From assembly GCA_016290325.1 (NCBI GenBank), contig JAEETL010000006.1, positions 1 to 64,000 on the forward strand: a stretch of 64,000 bases of DNA, in the 5' to 3' direction. Below the pieces are notes generated by a model. That model did no database searches. It saw only the letters and a program-made list of their open reading frames with translations, and was not told where the DNA came from. Positions 8,226 through 18,167 of this stretch are shown here, one piece after another. This DNA is from Muribaculaceae bacterium. Its GTDB lineage: Bacteria > Bacteroidota > Bacteroidia > Bacteroidales > Muribaculaceae. The position numbers and the translations under genes are program-made. Every line of letters starts with the position of its first letter. Position 1 is the first letter of the stretch.

Positions 8226-10781
8226 ATGTTAAAGTATAAATTGGAAAGCGATGTTGATGATTATGTAAAAGCATATTTAATATCTTTAGGATTAAAAAAA
8301 TTGCTTGATTTTAACGAAAAATCAAGTATGTCAAACTACATGAAAGAGTCTTTAAAAGGCTCGGCTAAAACCGCTTCAAAAACGAATTATGGGCAGCCCG
8401 ATTTTACTTGCGAGAAATACGATATACCTGTAATTATAGAGAATAAATTAAGCAATGATAAGCACTTAGCTTATAATAGTTCGGGCATAAAAACGGACGA
8501 AAAGTCCGTAAGAGATTACGCAGTAAATGGTGCCATTTACTATGCTCGTAATATGATTGCTTCTAAGAAATATAATGAAGTAGTTGCTATTGGGATTTCT
8601 GGCGAAAGTGAAGAAGATATAAACATATCCGTGTATTATGTGTTTTCAGCAACACTGCCCCCAAAATATATGCCAAAATACACAAACCTTAATTTCTTAC
8701 AAAATGAGCAAAGTTTCAAAGCTTTCTATAATGACGCAACTATTACTGAACAGGAACGTCACAAGATATTAATTTCCACAAGAAATGAAATCTTACGTCA
8801 AGCAAAAAAGCTCAACATCTTAATGAATAATTGTAATATCGGTGTCGAACAACGTGTCGTTTATGTATCAGGTATGTTGCTATCGATGCAAGATGTCATT
8901 GACAAAACTGGCAATGTCATTGATTATGGTTTAACCAAAGACGATTTAAAAGGCATAGAAACCGAACAAAAACGTGACAGTATACAGATTATTTCGCACA
9001 TTGAAGAATACATTGAACAGAAAGATATTGATTCGGTCAAGAAAAAAATAATGATTGAACAATTCAAAAATTCCATTTCACTCGACCCAAGCCGTGATAT
9101 ACCTGTAGACTGCGATAAAATAGTTGGTTCGTTGTTGAAAGATAAATCCTCTATTACTAAACAAGTATTCAGTTTTCTTTATGAATATGTTTACAAAGCA
9201 ATTGATATGACACACGGTGCATTAGACATAATGGCCGAAATGTATTCAACATTTTTGAAATATGCACTTAGTGATGGTGCCTCACTTGGAAAAGTCTTAA
9301 CACCACCATATATAACAAACTTGATGGCAAAAATACTTGATATCAATAAAGATAGCAAAGTGATGGATTTAGCAACAGGTTCTGCTGCTTTCTTGGTTGC
9401 ATCAATGGATTTGATGATAAACGATGCAAACAAAAAACATGGTAAAGGAACAACATTTGCAAATCAAGCAATTGAGGACATTAAGAAAAAACAACTTCTC
9501 GGAATCGAAGTTGATGCAAAAATGTACACACTCGCAGCTGCAAATATGTTGTTACGTGGTGATGGAAGTTCAAATATTATCAAAGCTGATTCATTCACAA
9601 CACCAAAACAATTATTCAGTGATTTCGGTGCGAATAGATTATTATTAAATCCTCCTTTTTCTTATAAATTTTTCGGTTTGCCTTTTTTCGAATTCGGCTT
9701 AGACAATATGCAAGAAGGCGGTATAGGCGCATTAATCATTCAAGATTCAGCAGGCTCTGGAAAAGCAAAAAGTGTAACAAAAAAAATACTGAGCAAACAT
9801 ACTATGTTAGCAAGTATCAAAATGCCCGCTGATTTGTTTATTCCTAATGCAATCGTTCAAACAAGTATATATATTTTCAAAGCTAAACGTCCACACGATT
9901 TTGAACATGATATTGTGAAATTCATTGATTTCAGAAATGACGGCTACAAACGCACAAAACGCATAATTAAAGAAATTGACAATCCGTCCGATCGCTATAA
10001 TGACATTTATTTGATATATAAGTTAGGGAAGAATGCCGTTCGTAATGAATCATTCCATCCTAATTTGTGGAATTTAGACAAAGTGTATTGCGAAGATACG
10101 ATTTCAGAGAAAGGTGATGATTGGAATTTTGAGAAACATATTCAACACATCACAGTACCTACAGAAGAAGAATTTACAAGTGCCTTAAAGAAAACAGAAT
10201 CGTGGAACATATCACAACTAATAAATAGTTTTGATATAGATGTTTTATCAGATATTCGTGCTCCTTTTGGTTTTAAAGATTTTCCTGCAGGTAAAATTTT
10301 CACTATCAAATCCGTAAAACCAAGTTATGATAAAATTAAGCTTAAGCCTGTAGTTGATGATAAAGAATCTTATGATTATATCACGCGAACTTCTGAGAAC
10401 AATGGTATCTGTGACGTGACATCATTCATCTCTGAGAATGGTATACAAGAAGCAGGTACATTCAGTCTTGGTTTGATGCAAAAGATATTTTTCTTGCGTA
10501 AACGAGAATGGTATGCAGGACAATACGTAAAAGTTGTGACATGTATAGATGATGTCAGCTATGACACAAAAGTTTATTTGCAAACTGTTTTGAACGGTTT
10601 GACCTCATTATTACATTCAGTGCTTGTAAGAGATATTGAAAAAACATTTATGAAAGCGAAACTACGATTGCCGATTAAACAAGACGGTTCGATTGATTAT
10701 GATTGGATGGCTGAATACGTTGTTACAGGCCGTTCATTGATAAAATCAAAATTGATTGAATGTGGACTGATGAATAATTGA
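8226..10781 (+). CDS. Single-chain restriction-modification enzyme (type IIG/BcgI-like)
   Basis: 851 aa from the ATG at 8226; a longer frame from 8070 would run through the structured RNA and its first 52 residues look non-protein-like. Domains: an N-terminal PD-(D/E)xK nuclease (GQPDF near 55-58 and IIENK near 68-72), a helical linker, an N6-adenine methyltransferase (TPPYITNLM as motif X, DLATGSAAF near 380 as the AdoMet motif, LLNPPF near 474 as motif IV), and a C-terminal target-recognition-like region (about 660-851). One chain would cut and methylate, so no separate specificity subunit is needed. The gene is strongly AT-rich and poor in the GC-ending codons of its neighbours, which points to recent acquisition. 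Confidence 0.85.
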   Translation: MLKYKLESDVDDYVKAYLISLGLKKLLDFNEKSSMSNYMKESLKGSAKTASKTNYGQPDFTCEKYDIPVIIENKLSNDKHLAYNSSGIKTDEKSVRDYAVNGAIYYARNMIASKKYNEVVAIGISGESEEDINISVYYVFSATLPPKYMPKYTNLNFLQNEQSFKAFYNDATITEQERHKILISTRNEILRQAKKLNILMNNCNIGVEQRVVYVSGMLLSMQDVIDKTGNVIDYGLTKDDLKGIETEQKRDSIQIISHIEEYIEQKDIDSVKKKIMIEQFKNSISLDPSRDIPVDCDKIVGSLLKDKSSITKQVFSFLYEYVYKAIDMTHGALDIMAEMYSTFLKYALSDGASLGKVLTPPYITNLMAKILDINKDSKVMDLATGSAAFLVASMDLMINDANKKHGKGTTFANQAIEDIKKKQLLGIEVDAKMYTLAAANMLLRGDGSSNIIKADSFTTPKQLFSDFGANRLLLNPPFSYKFFGLPFFEFGLDNMQEGGIGALIIQDSAGSGKAKSVTKKILSKHTMLASIKMPADLFIPNAIVQTSIYIFKAKRPHDFEHDIVKFIDFRNDGYKRTKRIIKEIDNPSDRYNDIYLIYKLGKNAVRNESFHPNLWNLDKVYCEDTISEKGDDWNFEKHIQHITVPTEEEFTSALKKTESWNISQLINSFDIDVLSDIRAPFGFKDFPAGKIFTIKSVKPSYDKIKLKPVVDDKESYDYITRTSENNGICDVTSFISENGIQEAGTFSLGLMQKIFFLRKREWYAGQYVKVVTCIDDVSYDTKVYLQTVLNGLTSLLHSVLVRDIEKTFMKAKLRLPIKQDGSIDYDWMAEYVVTGRSLIKSKLIECGLMNN

Positions 10782-11447
10782 TTTGTCATGGTCTTTATAT
10801 AGAACATAGCGGCGTGAGGCCAAGATGAATGTTATGACTCACATTGAAGGGTCATGAATAAAGAATCATGAATGGTCGATACGTGATCATTCGTGGGCAT
10901 TCACGTAATTTCGTTTAATTCGCTAAAAAAGAGCGAATACCCAATAATTAGTTCCGTTCGTGTAATTCGTAGTTTATAAGCATTTTGGCGTTGACCCTTA
11001 GAGGTGGTAGATTGTACCTTTGTGCTGGAGGTGGCAAAGCCTGCTTTTAACAATTCGTTAACAATCCCGCACCACCCTCCTCACAATAGAGCAGCAAATA
11101 CAACCATTGATAGTCAATAGATTACAGAAAATACCACCAAAACAGGCCCGTGCCTTTTGTCACCTCGTCTGCCCTCAGAGAAATCAGAAAAATCCGTAGT
11201 TTTTTAAAGAGTGCGGATGCCTCTTAAAACGTTTTGCGTCTTTGCGCCTCTGCGTGGGGTAACGATAGCGGATGCCACCTAAAACCTAAAACCTAAAACC
11301 CTGCTCGCACAGCGAGCATAAAGTTGTCTGAAAAAGAACAAAAAACTAAGGGCAAAGGACTAGTAACTAGAAACTTTTTCACTATATTTGCAGCCGAATA
11401 CAAATACATTCTTTTAAAACCTATAAGACATTAACTGAAACAAGAAA
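10782..11447. other. Intergenic 666 bp with simple repeats
   Basis: No gene is supported. It holds two copies of GCGGATGCC (11213 and 11268), a degenerate 8-bp tandem run of TTTGCGnC type near 11231-11255, three CCTAAAA units (11278-11301), and a -7 element TATATTTG at 11383-11390 for pepD. Confidence 0.6.
11278..11301. repeat. CCTAAAA tandem heptamers
   Basis: Three head-to-tail CCTAAAA units. Related CCTAAA-type runs occur near 22964, 40914 and 60541. Confidence 0.7.
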
Positions 11448-12908
11448 ATGAACGAAATTGAAAAACTGCAACCGACGTGCATCTGGCGCAACTTCTATGC
11501 GCTGACACAGATTCCCCGTCCCTCGGGACATGTTGAGAAAATCCAGAAGTACCTGCTCGACTTCGCCAAGAAAATCGGCGTGGAAGCCTTCCAGGATCCC
11601 GCTGGCAACATCGTGATGCGTAAACCCGCGACTCCCGGTATGGAGAACCGCAAGTGCATCACCATGCAGGCCCACATGGACATGGTTCCCCAAAAGACGC
11701 CCGAGAGCAAGCACAACTTCGAGACCGATCCCATCGAGCCCTACATCGACGGCGAGTGGATCAAGGCCCGCGGCACCACGCTGGGAGCTGACGACGGTCT
11801 GGGCGTGGCAGCCATCATGGCAGTCATGGAGGACAACACCCTCAAGCATGGTCCCATCGAGGGCCTCATCACCAAGGACGAGGAGACGGGCATGTATGGC
11901 GCCAACGACCTGCCTAAGGGTCAGATGAAGGGCGACATCCTGTTCAACCTCGACAGCGAGACCTGGGGCAAGTTTGTCATCGGTAGCGCCGGTGGTATCG
12001 ACGTTACCTGCACGCGCAAGTATAACGAGGTGAAGACCGCTGCCGGCGATACCGCCGTGCGCATCACCTTGAAGGGTCTGAAGGGCGGCCACAGCGGCCT
12101 CGAGATCCATGAGGGCCGCGCCAACGCCAACAAGCTGATGGCACGCCTACTGCAACTCGCCATCGTGGACCACAAGGCCCGCCTCGTGAGCTGGCATGGC
12201 GGCAACATGCGCAATGCTATCCCGTTCAAGGCCGAGACCGTAGTGGTTGTTCCCGAGGATAACCTGAAGGGCTTGAAGAAGCTCGTCAAGACGATGAAGG
12301 CCCAGTTTGAGAGCGAGTTCAAACTCATCGAGGACAACGTGGACCTGACCCTGAAGGCCATCGACCGTCCCAAGATGAAGATGGCGCTCGACGACCAGAC
12401 GACCATCCTGCGTACCCTGTACGCCTGCCACGACGGCGTCGTTCGCTTCATCCCCGCCTATCCCAACGTGGTAGAGACCTCGAGCAACCTCGCCATCATC
12501 GACATCGAGGACGGCAAGGCATCTGTTAAGATCCTCGCCCGCTCGGCCCGCGAGGACATGAAGGAATACATCGTTAAGATGTTGATGACCTGCTTCCACC
12601 TCGGCGGCTTCAAGGTAGAGACCGGCGGTGACTACATCGGCTGGGATCCCAACCCCGACAGCGAGGCCCTGCACATGCTGCTCGACCTGTACAAGAAGCT
12701 GTTCAACGAGGACGGCATCATCCAAGTGGATCACGCCGGATTGGAGTGCTCCATCATCCTGGGCAAGTACCCGCACATGGACGTTGTTAGCTTCGGTCCA
12801 ACGCTGCGCAGCCCGCACACCACCATCGAGCGTGCTTACATCCCCGCAGCCGAGCCCTTCTGGAAACTGCTTGTCAAGGCCCTCGAGGAGGCTCCCGTCA
12901 AGAAATAA
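11448..12908 (+). CDS. pepD: Aminoacyl-histidine dipeptidase (M20 family)
   Basis: 486 aa, the usual length for PepD/Xaa-His dipeptidase. Metal-site motifs are visible: MQAHMDMVPQ (His and Asp), GADDGLGVAA (bridging Asp), TKDEETGMYGA (general base Glu and metal Glu), FNLDSETWG and, near the end, HAGLECSIILGKYP. The lid domain lies between about residues 195 and 390. It is a cytoplasmic zinc dipeptidase acting on dipeptides such as those with histidine at the second position. Single gene with a -7 element at 11383 and a strong terminator. Confidence 0.93.
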   Translation: MNEIEKLQPTCIWRNFYALTQIPRPSGHVEKIQKYLLDFAKKIGVEAFQDPAGNIVMRKPATPGMENRKCITMQAHMDMVPQKTPESKHNFETDPIEPYIDGEWIKARGTTLGADDGLGVAAIMAVMEDNTLKHGPIEGLITKDEETGMYGANDLPKGQMKGDILFNLDSETWGKFVIGSAGGIDVTCTRKYNEVKTAAGDTAVRITLKGLKGGHSGLEIHEGRANANKLMARLLQLAIVDHKARLVSWHGGNMRNAIPFKAETVVVVPEDNLKGLKKLVKTMKAQFESEFKLIEDNVDLTLKAIDRPKMKMALDDQTTILRTLYACHDGVVRFIPAYPNVVETSSNLAIIDIEDGKASVKILARSAREDMKEYIVKMLMTCFHLGGFKVETGGDYIGWDPNPDSEALHMLLDLYKKLFNEDGIIQVDHAGLECSIILGKYPHMDVVSFGPTLRSPHTTIERAYIPAAEPFWKLLVKALEEAPVKK

Positions 12909-12932
12909 GTAATAGTTTTTTCATTTATAAGC

Positions 12933-12973
12933 ATTGCCGCAGGTCGCCCCATAGCCCCCTGCGGCAATTTATT
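12933..12973 (+). terminator. Terminator after pepD
   Basis: ATTGCCGCAGG (12933-12943) pairs with CCTGCGGCAAT (12958-12968), then a T-rich stretch. Confidence 0.85.
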
Positions 12974-13070
12974 TGACACACTGAAAGGGAAAAACAAGAA
13001 ATGTAAAACCTGCACGCATGTGCGGAAAAAACGGACAGAACGGAAACAGACAACGAGAGCGCGGAAAGCA

Positions 13071-13277
13071 TTAGGGGTCGGGGCGGTACTCGAGGATGTC
13101 GCCGGGAGAGCAGTCGAGCGCGCGGCAGATGGCGTCGAGGGTGGAGAAGCGCACGGCCTTGGCCTTGCCGGTCTTCAGGATCGAGAGGTTGGCAATAGTG
13201 ATGCCCACGCGTTCGCTCAGCTCGTTGAGCGACATCTTGCGGCGGGCCATCATCACATCAAGATTCACGATAATCAT
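13071..13277 (-). CDS. Small XRE-type HTH regulator (YozG-like)
   Basis: 68 aa from the ATG at 13277 (MIIVNLDVMMARRKMS); a longer frame upstream starts inside the neighbouring gene and is not credible. The HTH reads LNELSERVGITIANLSILKTGKAKAVRFSTLDAICRALDCSPGDIL, typical of the Cro/CI-like regulators that pair with DUF2975 proteins. It begins 14 nt after the DUF2975 stop, so the two form an operon. Probably an autoregulator; its target is unknown. Confidence 0.88.
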   Translation of the reverse strand: MIIVNLDVMMARRKMSLNELSERVGITIANLSILKTGKAKAVRFSTLDAICRALDCSPGDILEYRPDP

Positions 13278-13291
13278 AGTGCGCAAGGGGT

Positions 13292-13774
13292 TTAGATGGT
13301 TAACTTCTGTTCCTCGGCAGCGTCGTAGGCCAACTTGTAAAGCATTGCGACCAGGACTGCCACAATCGCATAGACAAAGGGGGTATCGGTCAGACACCAT
13401 TCATAGTGATCAGAGGCCGAGCAGGCAAAGCCCATATTATCACTGATGAACGAATGGATGGGCAGTACTATCGCCATAATCCACAACAGCACCACATTGG
13501 CACGATTAAAAATGGTGCCTCCCTTCAGATGCTTGAGGATGTTGAACACAAACGCAGCCATCAGCCCTGCCAACGTGATAATCATGATACGGTTGATGAC
13601 AAACATGGTCAACTTGCCGCCCATGTTCGGAGAGCCCCAGTTGATCACCCCGTTACCGCTGCCAGTCGTCAAGACGAAATAGCTCTGAATAGCATAAAAC
13701 GCCACCCACATGAGGGTGCAGATGAGTGCGAACACGCACAAGATTGTCAATAGTTTGCTGGATGTCTTTTTCAT
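13292..13774 (-). CDS. DUF2975 membrane protein
   Basis: 160 aa with four hydrophobic segments (about 9-31, 58-78, 93-110, 132-150) and the layout of the DUF2975 family. In Firmicutes and Bacteroidota these are nearly always encoded next to a YozG-like XRE regulator, as here. The pair is thought to act as a membrane protein with its regulator; the signal sensed is unknown. A promoter-like TATCTTTG with TTG is present at 13808-13836 on the minus strand (spacer 18). Confidence 0.85.
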   Translation of the reverse strand: MKKTSSKLLTILCVFALICTLMWVAFYAIQSYFVLTTGSGNGVINWGSPNMGGKLTMFVINRIMIITLAGLMAAFVFNILKHLKGGTIFNRANVVLLWIMAIVLPIHSFISDNMGFACSASDHYEWCLTDTPFVYAIVAVLVAMLYKLAYDAAEEQKLTI

Positions 13775-13973
13775 AATGTAGAATGCTTTTGATTACTAAT
13801 TCCACTGCAAAGATAAATCAATTTATCGTAAAACAATAAATATATCGTGATATTTAAGAAATTTTAATTGTTTCACAAAACACACTTTGGAATTACACCT
13901 GCCAGCACACGCTCCATTACGGGCATGTAAAGTATTTTTTCAAGTTTATATACCTTATTAAAAAAATAATGCG

Positions 13974-13981
13974 TACCTTTG
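13974..13981 (+). promoter_or_regulatory. -7 element TACCTTTG of nifJ
   Basis: TACCTTTG sits 62 nt upstream of the nifJ start. No exact TTG is seen at -33. Confidence 0.55.
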
Positions 13982-14043
13982 CACCCTGTAAACCAAACTG
14001 AACATTGACTAATAACTAACTATATCAGTTTTTCTAAAATTTT

Positions 14044-17000
14044 ATGAGTAAAGAAAAGAAATTCATGACGTGTGACGGTAACCAAGCTGCCGCCCACATC
14101 AGTTACATGTTCACTGAGGTAGCCGCAATCTACCCCATCACTCCGTCATCAACGATGGCCGAGCACGTGGACGAGTGGGCCGCCGCAGGCCGCAAGAACA
14201 TCTTCGGTGAGACCGTTATGGTCCAGGAGATGCAGAGCGAGGGTGGTGCAGCCGGTGCCGTTCACGGTTCGCTGCAGGCCGGTGCCCTGACCACGACCTA
14301 CACTGCGTCGCAGGGTCTGCTGCTGATGATCCCCAACATGTACAAGATTGCCGGTGAGTTGCTCCCTGGCGTATTCCATGTTTCGGCCCGTACGCTGGCC
14401 AGCCACACCCTGTGTATCTTTGGTGACCACCAGGACGTGATGGCTACCCGCCAGACCGGTTTTGCCATGCTCGCCGAGGGCAGTGTGCAGGAGGTAATGG
14501 ACCTGGCCGGTGTTGCTCACCTGAGTGCTATCAAGGCTCATGTTCCCTTTGTCAACTTCTTTGACGGCTTCCGCACCTCTCACGAGATCCAGAAGGTTGA
14601 GGCCATGGACCAGGAAGACCTGCGTCCCCTCATCGACATGGAAGAGCTTGCCAAGTTCCGCAAGGGTGCCATGAATCCTGACAAGCCCGTTACCCGTGGT
14701 ACTGCCGAGAACCCCGACGTGTTCTTCCAGCACCGCGAGTCGTGCAACGATTACTATACCGCAGTTCCCGCCATCGTCGAGGACTACATGAACAAGATCA
14801 GCGAGATCACTGGCCGCAAGTATGGTCTGTTTGACTACTACGGCGCCAAGGATGCCGACCGCGTCATCATCGCCATGGGCAGTGTGACCGAGGCTATCCG
14901 CGAGACCATCGACTATCTGACCGAGAAGGGTGAGAAGGTCGGCCTCGTTGCTGTTCACTTGTATCGTCCCTTCAGCGCCAAGCACTTCCTCGCTGCCGTT
15001 CCCAGCACTGCCAAGCGCATTGCTGTGCTCGACCGCACCAAAGAGCCCGGCGCTAACGGCGAGCCCCTGTATCTCGACGTGAAGGACTGCTTCTACGGCA
15101 CCGAGAATGCTCCCGTTATCGTGGGCGGCCGCTACGGCCTCGGTTCTAAGGACACCACGCCCGCCCAGATTCTCGCCGTTTACGAGAACCTGGCCCTGCC
15201 GATGCCCAAGAACCAGTTCACCATCGGTATTGAGGACGACGTGACCTTTGCTTCTCTTCCCATGAAGGAAGAGGTTGCCATGGGTGGCGCCGGCATGTTC
15301 CAGGCTAAGTTCTACGGTCTGGGTGCTGATGGTACTGTGGGTGCTAACAAGAACAGTGTGAAGATCATTGGTGACAACACCGACAAGCACTGCCAGGCCT
15401 ACTTCTCCTATGACAGTAAGAAGTCAGGTGGTTTCACCTGCTCTCACCTGCGCTTTGGCGACGAGCCCATCCGCTCGACCTATCTGGTGACCACGCCCAA
15501 CTTCGTGGCTTGCCACGTTCAGGCCTACCTGCACATGTATGACGTTACCCGCGGTCTGCAGAAGGGTGGTACCTTCCTGCTGAACACCGTTTGGGACGGC
15601 GACAAGCTGGTTGAGAACCTGCCCAACAACGTGAAGAAGTACTTCGCCGACAACAACATCAAGGTTTACTACATCAACGCAACCAAGATCGCTCAGGAGA
15701 TTGGTCTGGGCAACCGCACCAACACCATCCTGCAAAGCGCGTTCTTCCGCATCACCGAGGTAATCCCCGTTGACCTGGCTATCGAGCAGATGAAGAAGTT
15801 CATCGTGAAGTCTTATGGCCGCAAGGGTGAGGACGTGGTGAACAAGAACTACCAGGCCGTTGACCGTGGTAACGAGTACACCGAGCTGGCTGTTGATCCC
15901 GCTTGGAGCAACCTGACCGTCGAGGGCCCCGCCGCCGACAACGCTCCCGCATTTGTCCACAACGTGGTTCGTCCCATCAACGCCCAGAATGGTGACCTGC
16001 TGCCCGTGAGCGCATTCAAGGGCCGCGAGGATGGTACTTGGGATGCCGGTACCGCTGCTTATGAGAAGCGTGGTGTTGGCGCCTTCGTTCCCATGTGGAA
16101 GGCCGAGAACTGTATCCAGTGTAACAAGTGCGCGCTCGTCTGCCCGCACGCTGCTATCCGTCCCTTCGTTATGGACGAGGCCGAGGCTGCCGCTTCTCCC
16201 TTCAAGGAGGAAGACAAGCTCAAAGCCATCGGCAAGGGCTTCGAGGGCATGACCTTCGTACAGGTTGTTGACGTGATGGACTGCTTGGCTTGCGGCAACT
16301 GCGCCGACGTTTGTCCGGGCAAGAAGGGCGAGAAGGCTCTCGTGATGGTTCCCATGGAGGGCCACGAAGAGGACCAGAAGCTCTGGGACTACGCTATCAA
16401 CAACGTCAAGAGCAAACAGCACCTCGTGGACACCAAGTCCAACGTGAAGAACTCACAGTTCGCTCAGCCGCTGTTTGAGTTCTCGGGCGCTTGCTCGGGT
16501 TGCGGTGAGACCCCCTACGTGAAGCTCATCAGCCAGTTGTTTGGTGACCGTCAGATCGTTGCCAACGCTACCGGTTGCTCGTCAATCTACAGTGCATCGG
16601 TTCCCTCGACTCCTTACACTGTTAACGAGAAGGGTCACGGTCCCGCTTGGGCCAACTCACTGTTTGAGGACTTCTGCGAGTTCGGTCTGGGTATGACCAT
16701 CGCCGACGAGAAGATGCGCACCCGCGTCCTGGGCTTCGTCAAAGAGGCTATCGACGACGCTACCGTTGCCGAGGATGTCAAGGCCCTCTACAAGGAGTGG
16801 GTTGAGAACTTCAACGACGGTGACAAGACCCGCGAGTTGAGCGACAAGATCCTCGAGGCCATCGAGCACAGCGACAATCCAGCCGACATCAAGGTTCGTG
16901 AGCTGGGTCAGTACCTGGTTAAGCGTTCACAGTGGATCATCGGTGGTGACGGCGCCAGCTATGACATCGGCTTCGGCGGTCTGGACCACGTGATTGCCAG

Positions 17001-17595
17001 CGGCAAGAACGTTAACATCCTCGTACTCGATACCGAGGTTTACTCCAACACCGGTGGTCAGGCCTCTAAGGCTACCCCGATTGGCGCTATCGCTAAGTTT
17101 GCCGCTGCCGGCAAGCGCGTCCGCAAGAAAGACCTGGGTCTGATTGCCAGCACCTATGGTTACGTTTATGCTGCCCAGATCGCAATGGGTGCTAACGATG
17201 CACAGTGCTTGAAGGCTATCCGCGAGGCCGAGGCCTATGACGGTCCTTCAATCATCATCGCCTATGCTCCCTGTATCAACCACGGTATCAAGGCCGGTAT
17301 GGGTAAGGCCCAGGCCGAGGAGAAGGCTGCTGTTGCTTGCGGTTACTGGCACCTGTGGCGCTACAACCCGCAGCTCGAGGCCGAGGGCAAGAATCCCTTC
17401 ACCCTCGACAGCCCCGCTCCCAACTGGGACGAGTTTGAGAACTTCCTCAAGGGCGAGGTTCGCTACGCATCGGTACTCAAGCAGTATCCCGATGAGGCTG
17501 CCGAGCTGTTTGCTGCCGCTAAGGAGAATGCCCAGTGGCGCTACAACAACTACCGCCGTCTGGCTCGCCAGCAGTGGGGTGTTGCCGAGGACTAA
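14044..17595 (+). CDS. nifJ: Pyruvate:ferredoxin (flavodoxin) oxidoreductase
   Basis: 1183 aa, the full length of the single-chain homodimeric enzyme. Order: an N-terminal pyruvate-binding domain (YPITPSSTMAEHVDEWA), a central domain, the gamma/EKR region, two 4Fe-4S ferredoxin motifs (CIQCNKCALVCP near 690 and CLACGNCADVCP near 747), CSGCGETPYVK near 817 for the third cluster, and the thiamine-PP domain (GGDGASYDIGFGG and YSNTGGQASKATP). It oxidises pyruvate with CoA to acetyl-CoA and CO2 and reduces ferredoxin, the central anaerobic step in this phylum. The codon use is strongly GC-ending, as expected for high expression. Single gene with its own promoter and terminator. Confidence 0.97.
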   Translation: MSKEKKFMTCDGNQAAAHISYMFTEVAAIYPITPSSTMAEHVDEWAAAGRKNIFGETVMVQEMQSEGGAAGAVHGSLQAGALTTTYTASQGLLLMIPNMYKIAGELLPGVFHVSARTLASHTLCIFGDHQDVMATRQTGFAMLAEGSVQEVMDLAGVAHLSAIKAHVPFVNFFDGFRTSHEIQKVEAMDQEDLRPLIDMEELAKFRKGAMNPDKPVTRGTAENPDVFFQHRESCNDYYTAVPAIVEDYMNKISEITGRKYGLFDYYGAKDADRVIIAMGSVTEAIRETIDYLTEKGEKVGLVAVHLYRPFSAKHFLAAVPSTAKRIAVLDRTKEPGANGEPLYLDVKDCFYGTENAPVIVGGRYGLGSKDTTPAQILAVYENLALPMPKNQFTIGIEDDVTFASLPMKEEVAMGGAGMFQAKFYGLGADGTVGANKNSVKIIGDNTDKHCQAYFSYDSKKSGGFTCSHLRFGDEPIRSTYLVTTPNFVACHVQAYLHMYDVTRGLQKGGTFLLNTVWDGDKLVENLPNNVKKYFADNNIKVYYINATKIAQEIGLGNRTNTILQSAFFRITEVIPVDLAIEQMKKFIVKSYGRKGEDVVNKNYQAVDRGNEYTELAVDPAWSNLTVEGPAADNAPAFVHNVVRPINAQNGDLLPVSAFKGREDGTWDAGTAAYEKRGVGAFVPMWKAENCIQCNKCALVCPHAAIRPFVMDEAEAAASPFKEEDKLKAIGKGFEGMTFVQVVDVMDCLACGNCADVCPGKKGEKALVMVPMEGHEEDQKLWDYAINNVKSKQHLVDTKSNVKNSQFAQPLFEFSGACSGCGETPYVKLISQLFGDRQIVANATGCSSIYSASVPSTPYTVNEKGHGPAWANSLFEDFCEFGLGMTIADEKMRTRVLGFVKEAIDDATVAEDVKALYKEWVENFNDGDKTRELSDKILEAIEHSDNPADIKVRELGQYLVKRSQWIIGGDGASYDIGFGGLDHVIASGKNVNILVLDTEVYSNTGGQASKATPIGAIAKFAAAGKRVRKKDLGLIASTYGYVYAAQIAMGANDAQCLKAIREAEAYDGPSIIIAYAPCINHGIKAGMGKAQAEEKAAVACGYWHLWRYNPQLEAEGKNPFTLDSPAPNWDEFENFLKGEVRYASVLKQYPDEAAELFAAAKENAQWRYNNYRRLARQQWGVAED

Positions 17596-17620
17596 TCGCC
17601 AATAGCGATACTGAATAACG

Positions 17621-17657
17621 CGGGGCGGGATCGTTTCATGTTCCTGCCCCGTTTTTT
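17621..17657 (+). terminator. Terminator after nifJ
   Basis: CGGGGCGGGA (17621-17630) pairs with TCCTGCCCCG (17642-17651), followed by six T. Confidence 0.9.
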
Positions 17658-17795
17658 ACACCATTTGATGGCTAAACGACAGTATAGGGTAAGTGAGAAA
17701 AAAATATTAAACAATGTTATAAGGCTTGCAATTATCAAGAAAAATCCCGTAATTTGTAATCGTTTTTAATCCTTAACCAATAAATACATTACATT

Positions 17796-18143
17796 ATGGG
17801 ACTCCTTGAAGAAATTCAGAAAAAACTAGAAGAGGCCGCACGTCAGGCCCAACAACAGCAACAAGGTGGTGGCGGATCTGCTGGCGGAAGTGAAATCCCT
17901 AACCCATGGGATCAAACCCCACAGCAGCCTCAACAGCAACCTCAGCAAACCCCCAACTATCCCCCTGGCTATCAACAGCAGCAACCCAACCAGCAGCAGT
18001 ATCAGCAGCAATACCAGATGATCATGCAGCAGATGCAGCAGCTCGTGCAGCAAGCCTACCAGCTGGGTTACCAGTATGGCGTCCAGGTCGCTCAATCAGG
18101 CGGCTATCGCGCCGGTCTCATGGACGAGGAGAAGAAAGAGTAA
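17796..18143 (+). CDS. Gln/Pro-rich low-complexity small protein
   Basis: 115 aa. Three parts: a short charged helix (MGLLEEIQKKLEEAARQ), a Gly/Gln/Pro low-complexity stretch (about 18-72) with repeated QQ and QQP runs, and a second Gln/Tyr-rich helical part (QMIMQQMQQLVQQAYQLGYQYGVQVAQ) with a charged tail. There is no signal peptide, so it is probably cytoplasmic. I recognise no family. The coding signal is supported by consistent GC-ending codons, a single clean frame and a strong hairpin after the stop. Composition resembles prion-like or condensate-prone segments, but that is only resemblance. Confidence 0.75.
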   Translation: MGLLEEIQKKLEEAARQAQQQQQGGGGSAGGSEIPNPWDQTPQQPQQQPQQTPNYPPGYQQQQPNQQQYQQQYQMIMQQMQQLVQQAYQLGYQYGVQVAQSGGYRAGLMDEEKKE

Positions 18144-18167
18144 CCTGATTTATAGAATATCACCATC

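Noticed and set aside
8010-10808. GGTCTnnATATAGA similarity at 8013 and 10790 flanking the R-M gene as insertion repeats
   Set aside because: Only about 14 of 16 bases match in an AT-rich context, and the first copy is explained as the RNA's apical hairpin.
14149-16422. Long antisense frames opposite nifJ (413 and 332 aa)
   Set aside because: Shadow frames caused by the strong GC-ending codon use of nifJ; the products have no domain-like features.
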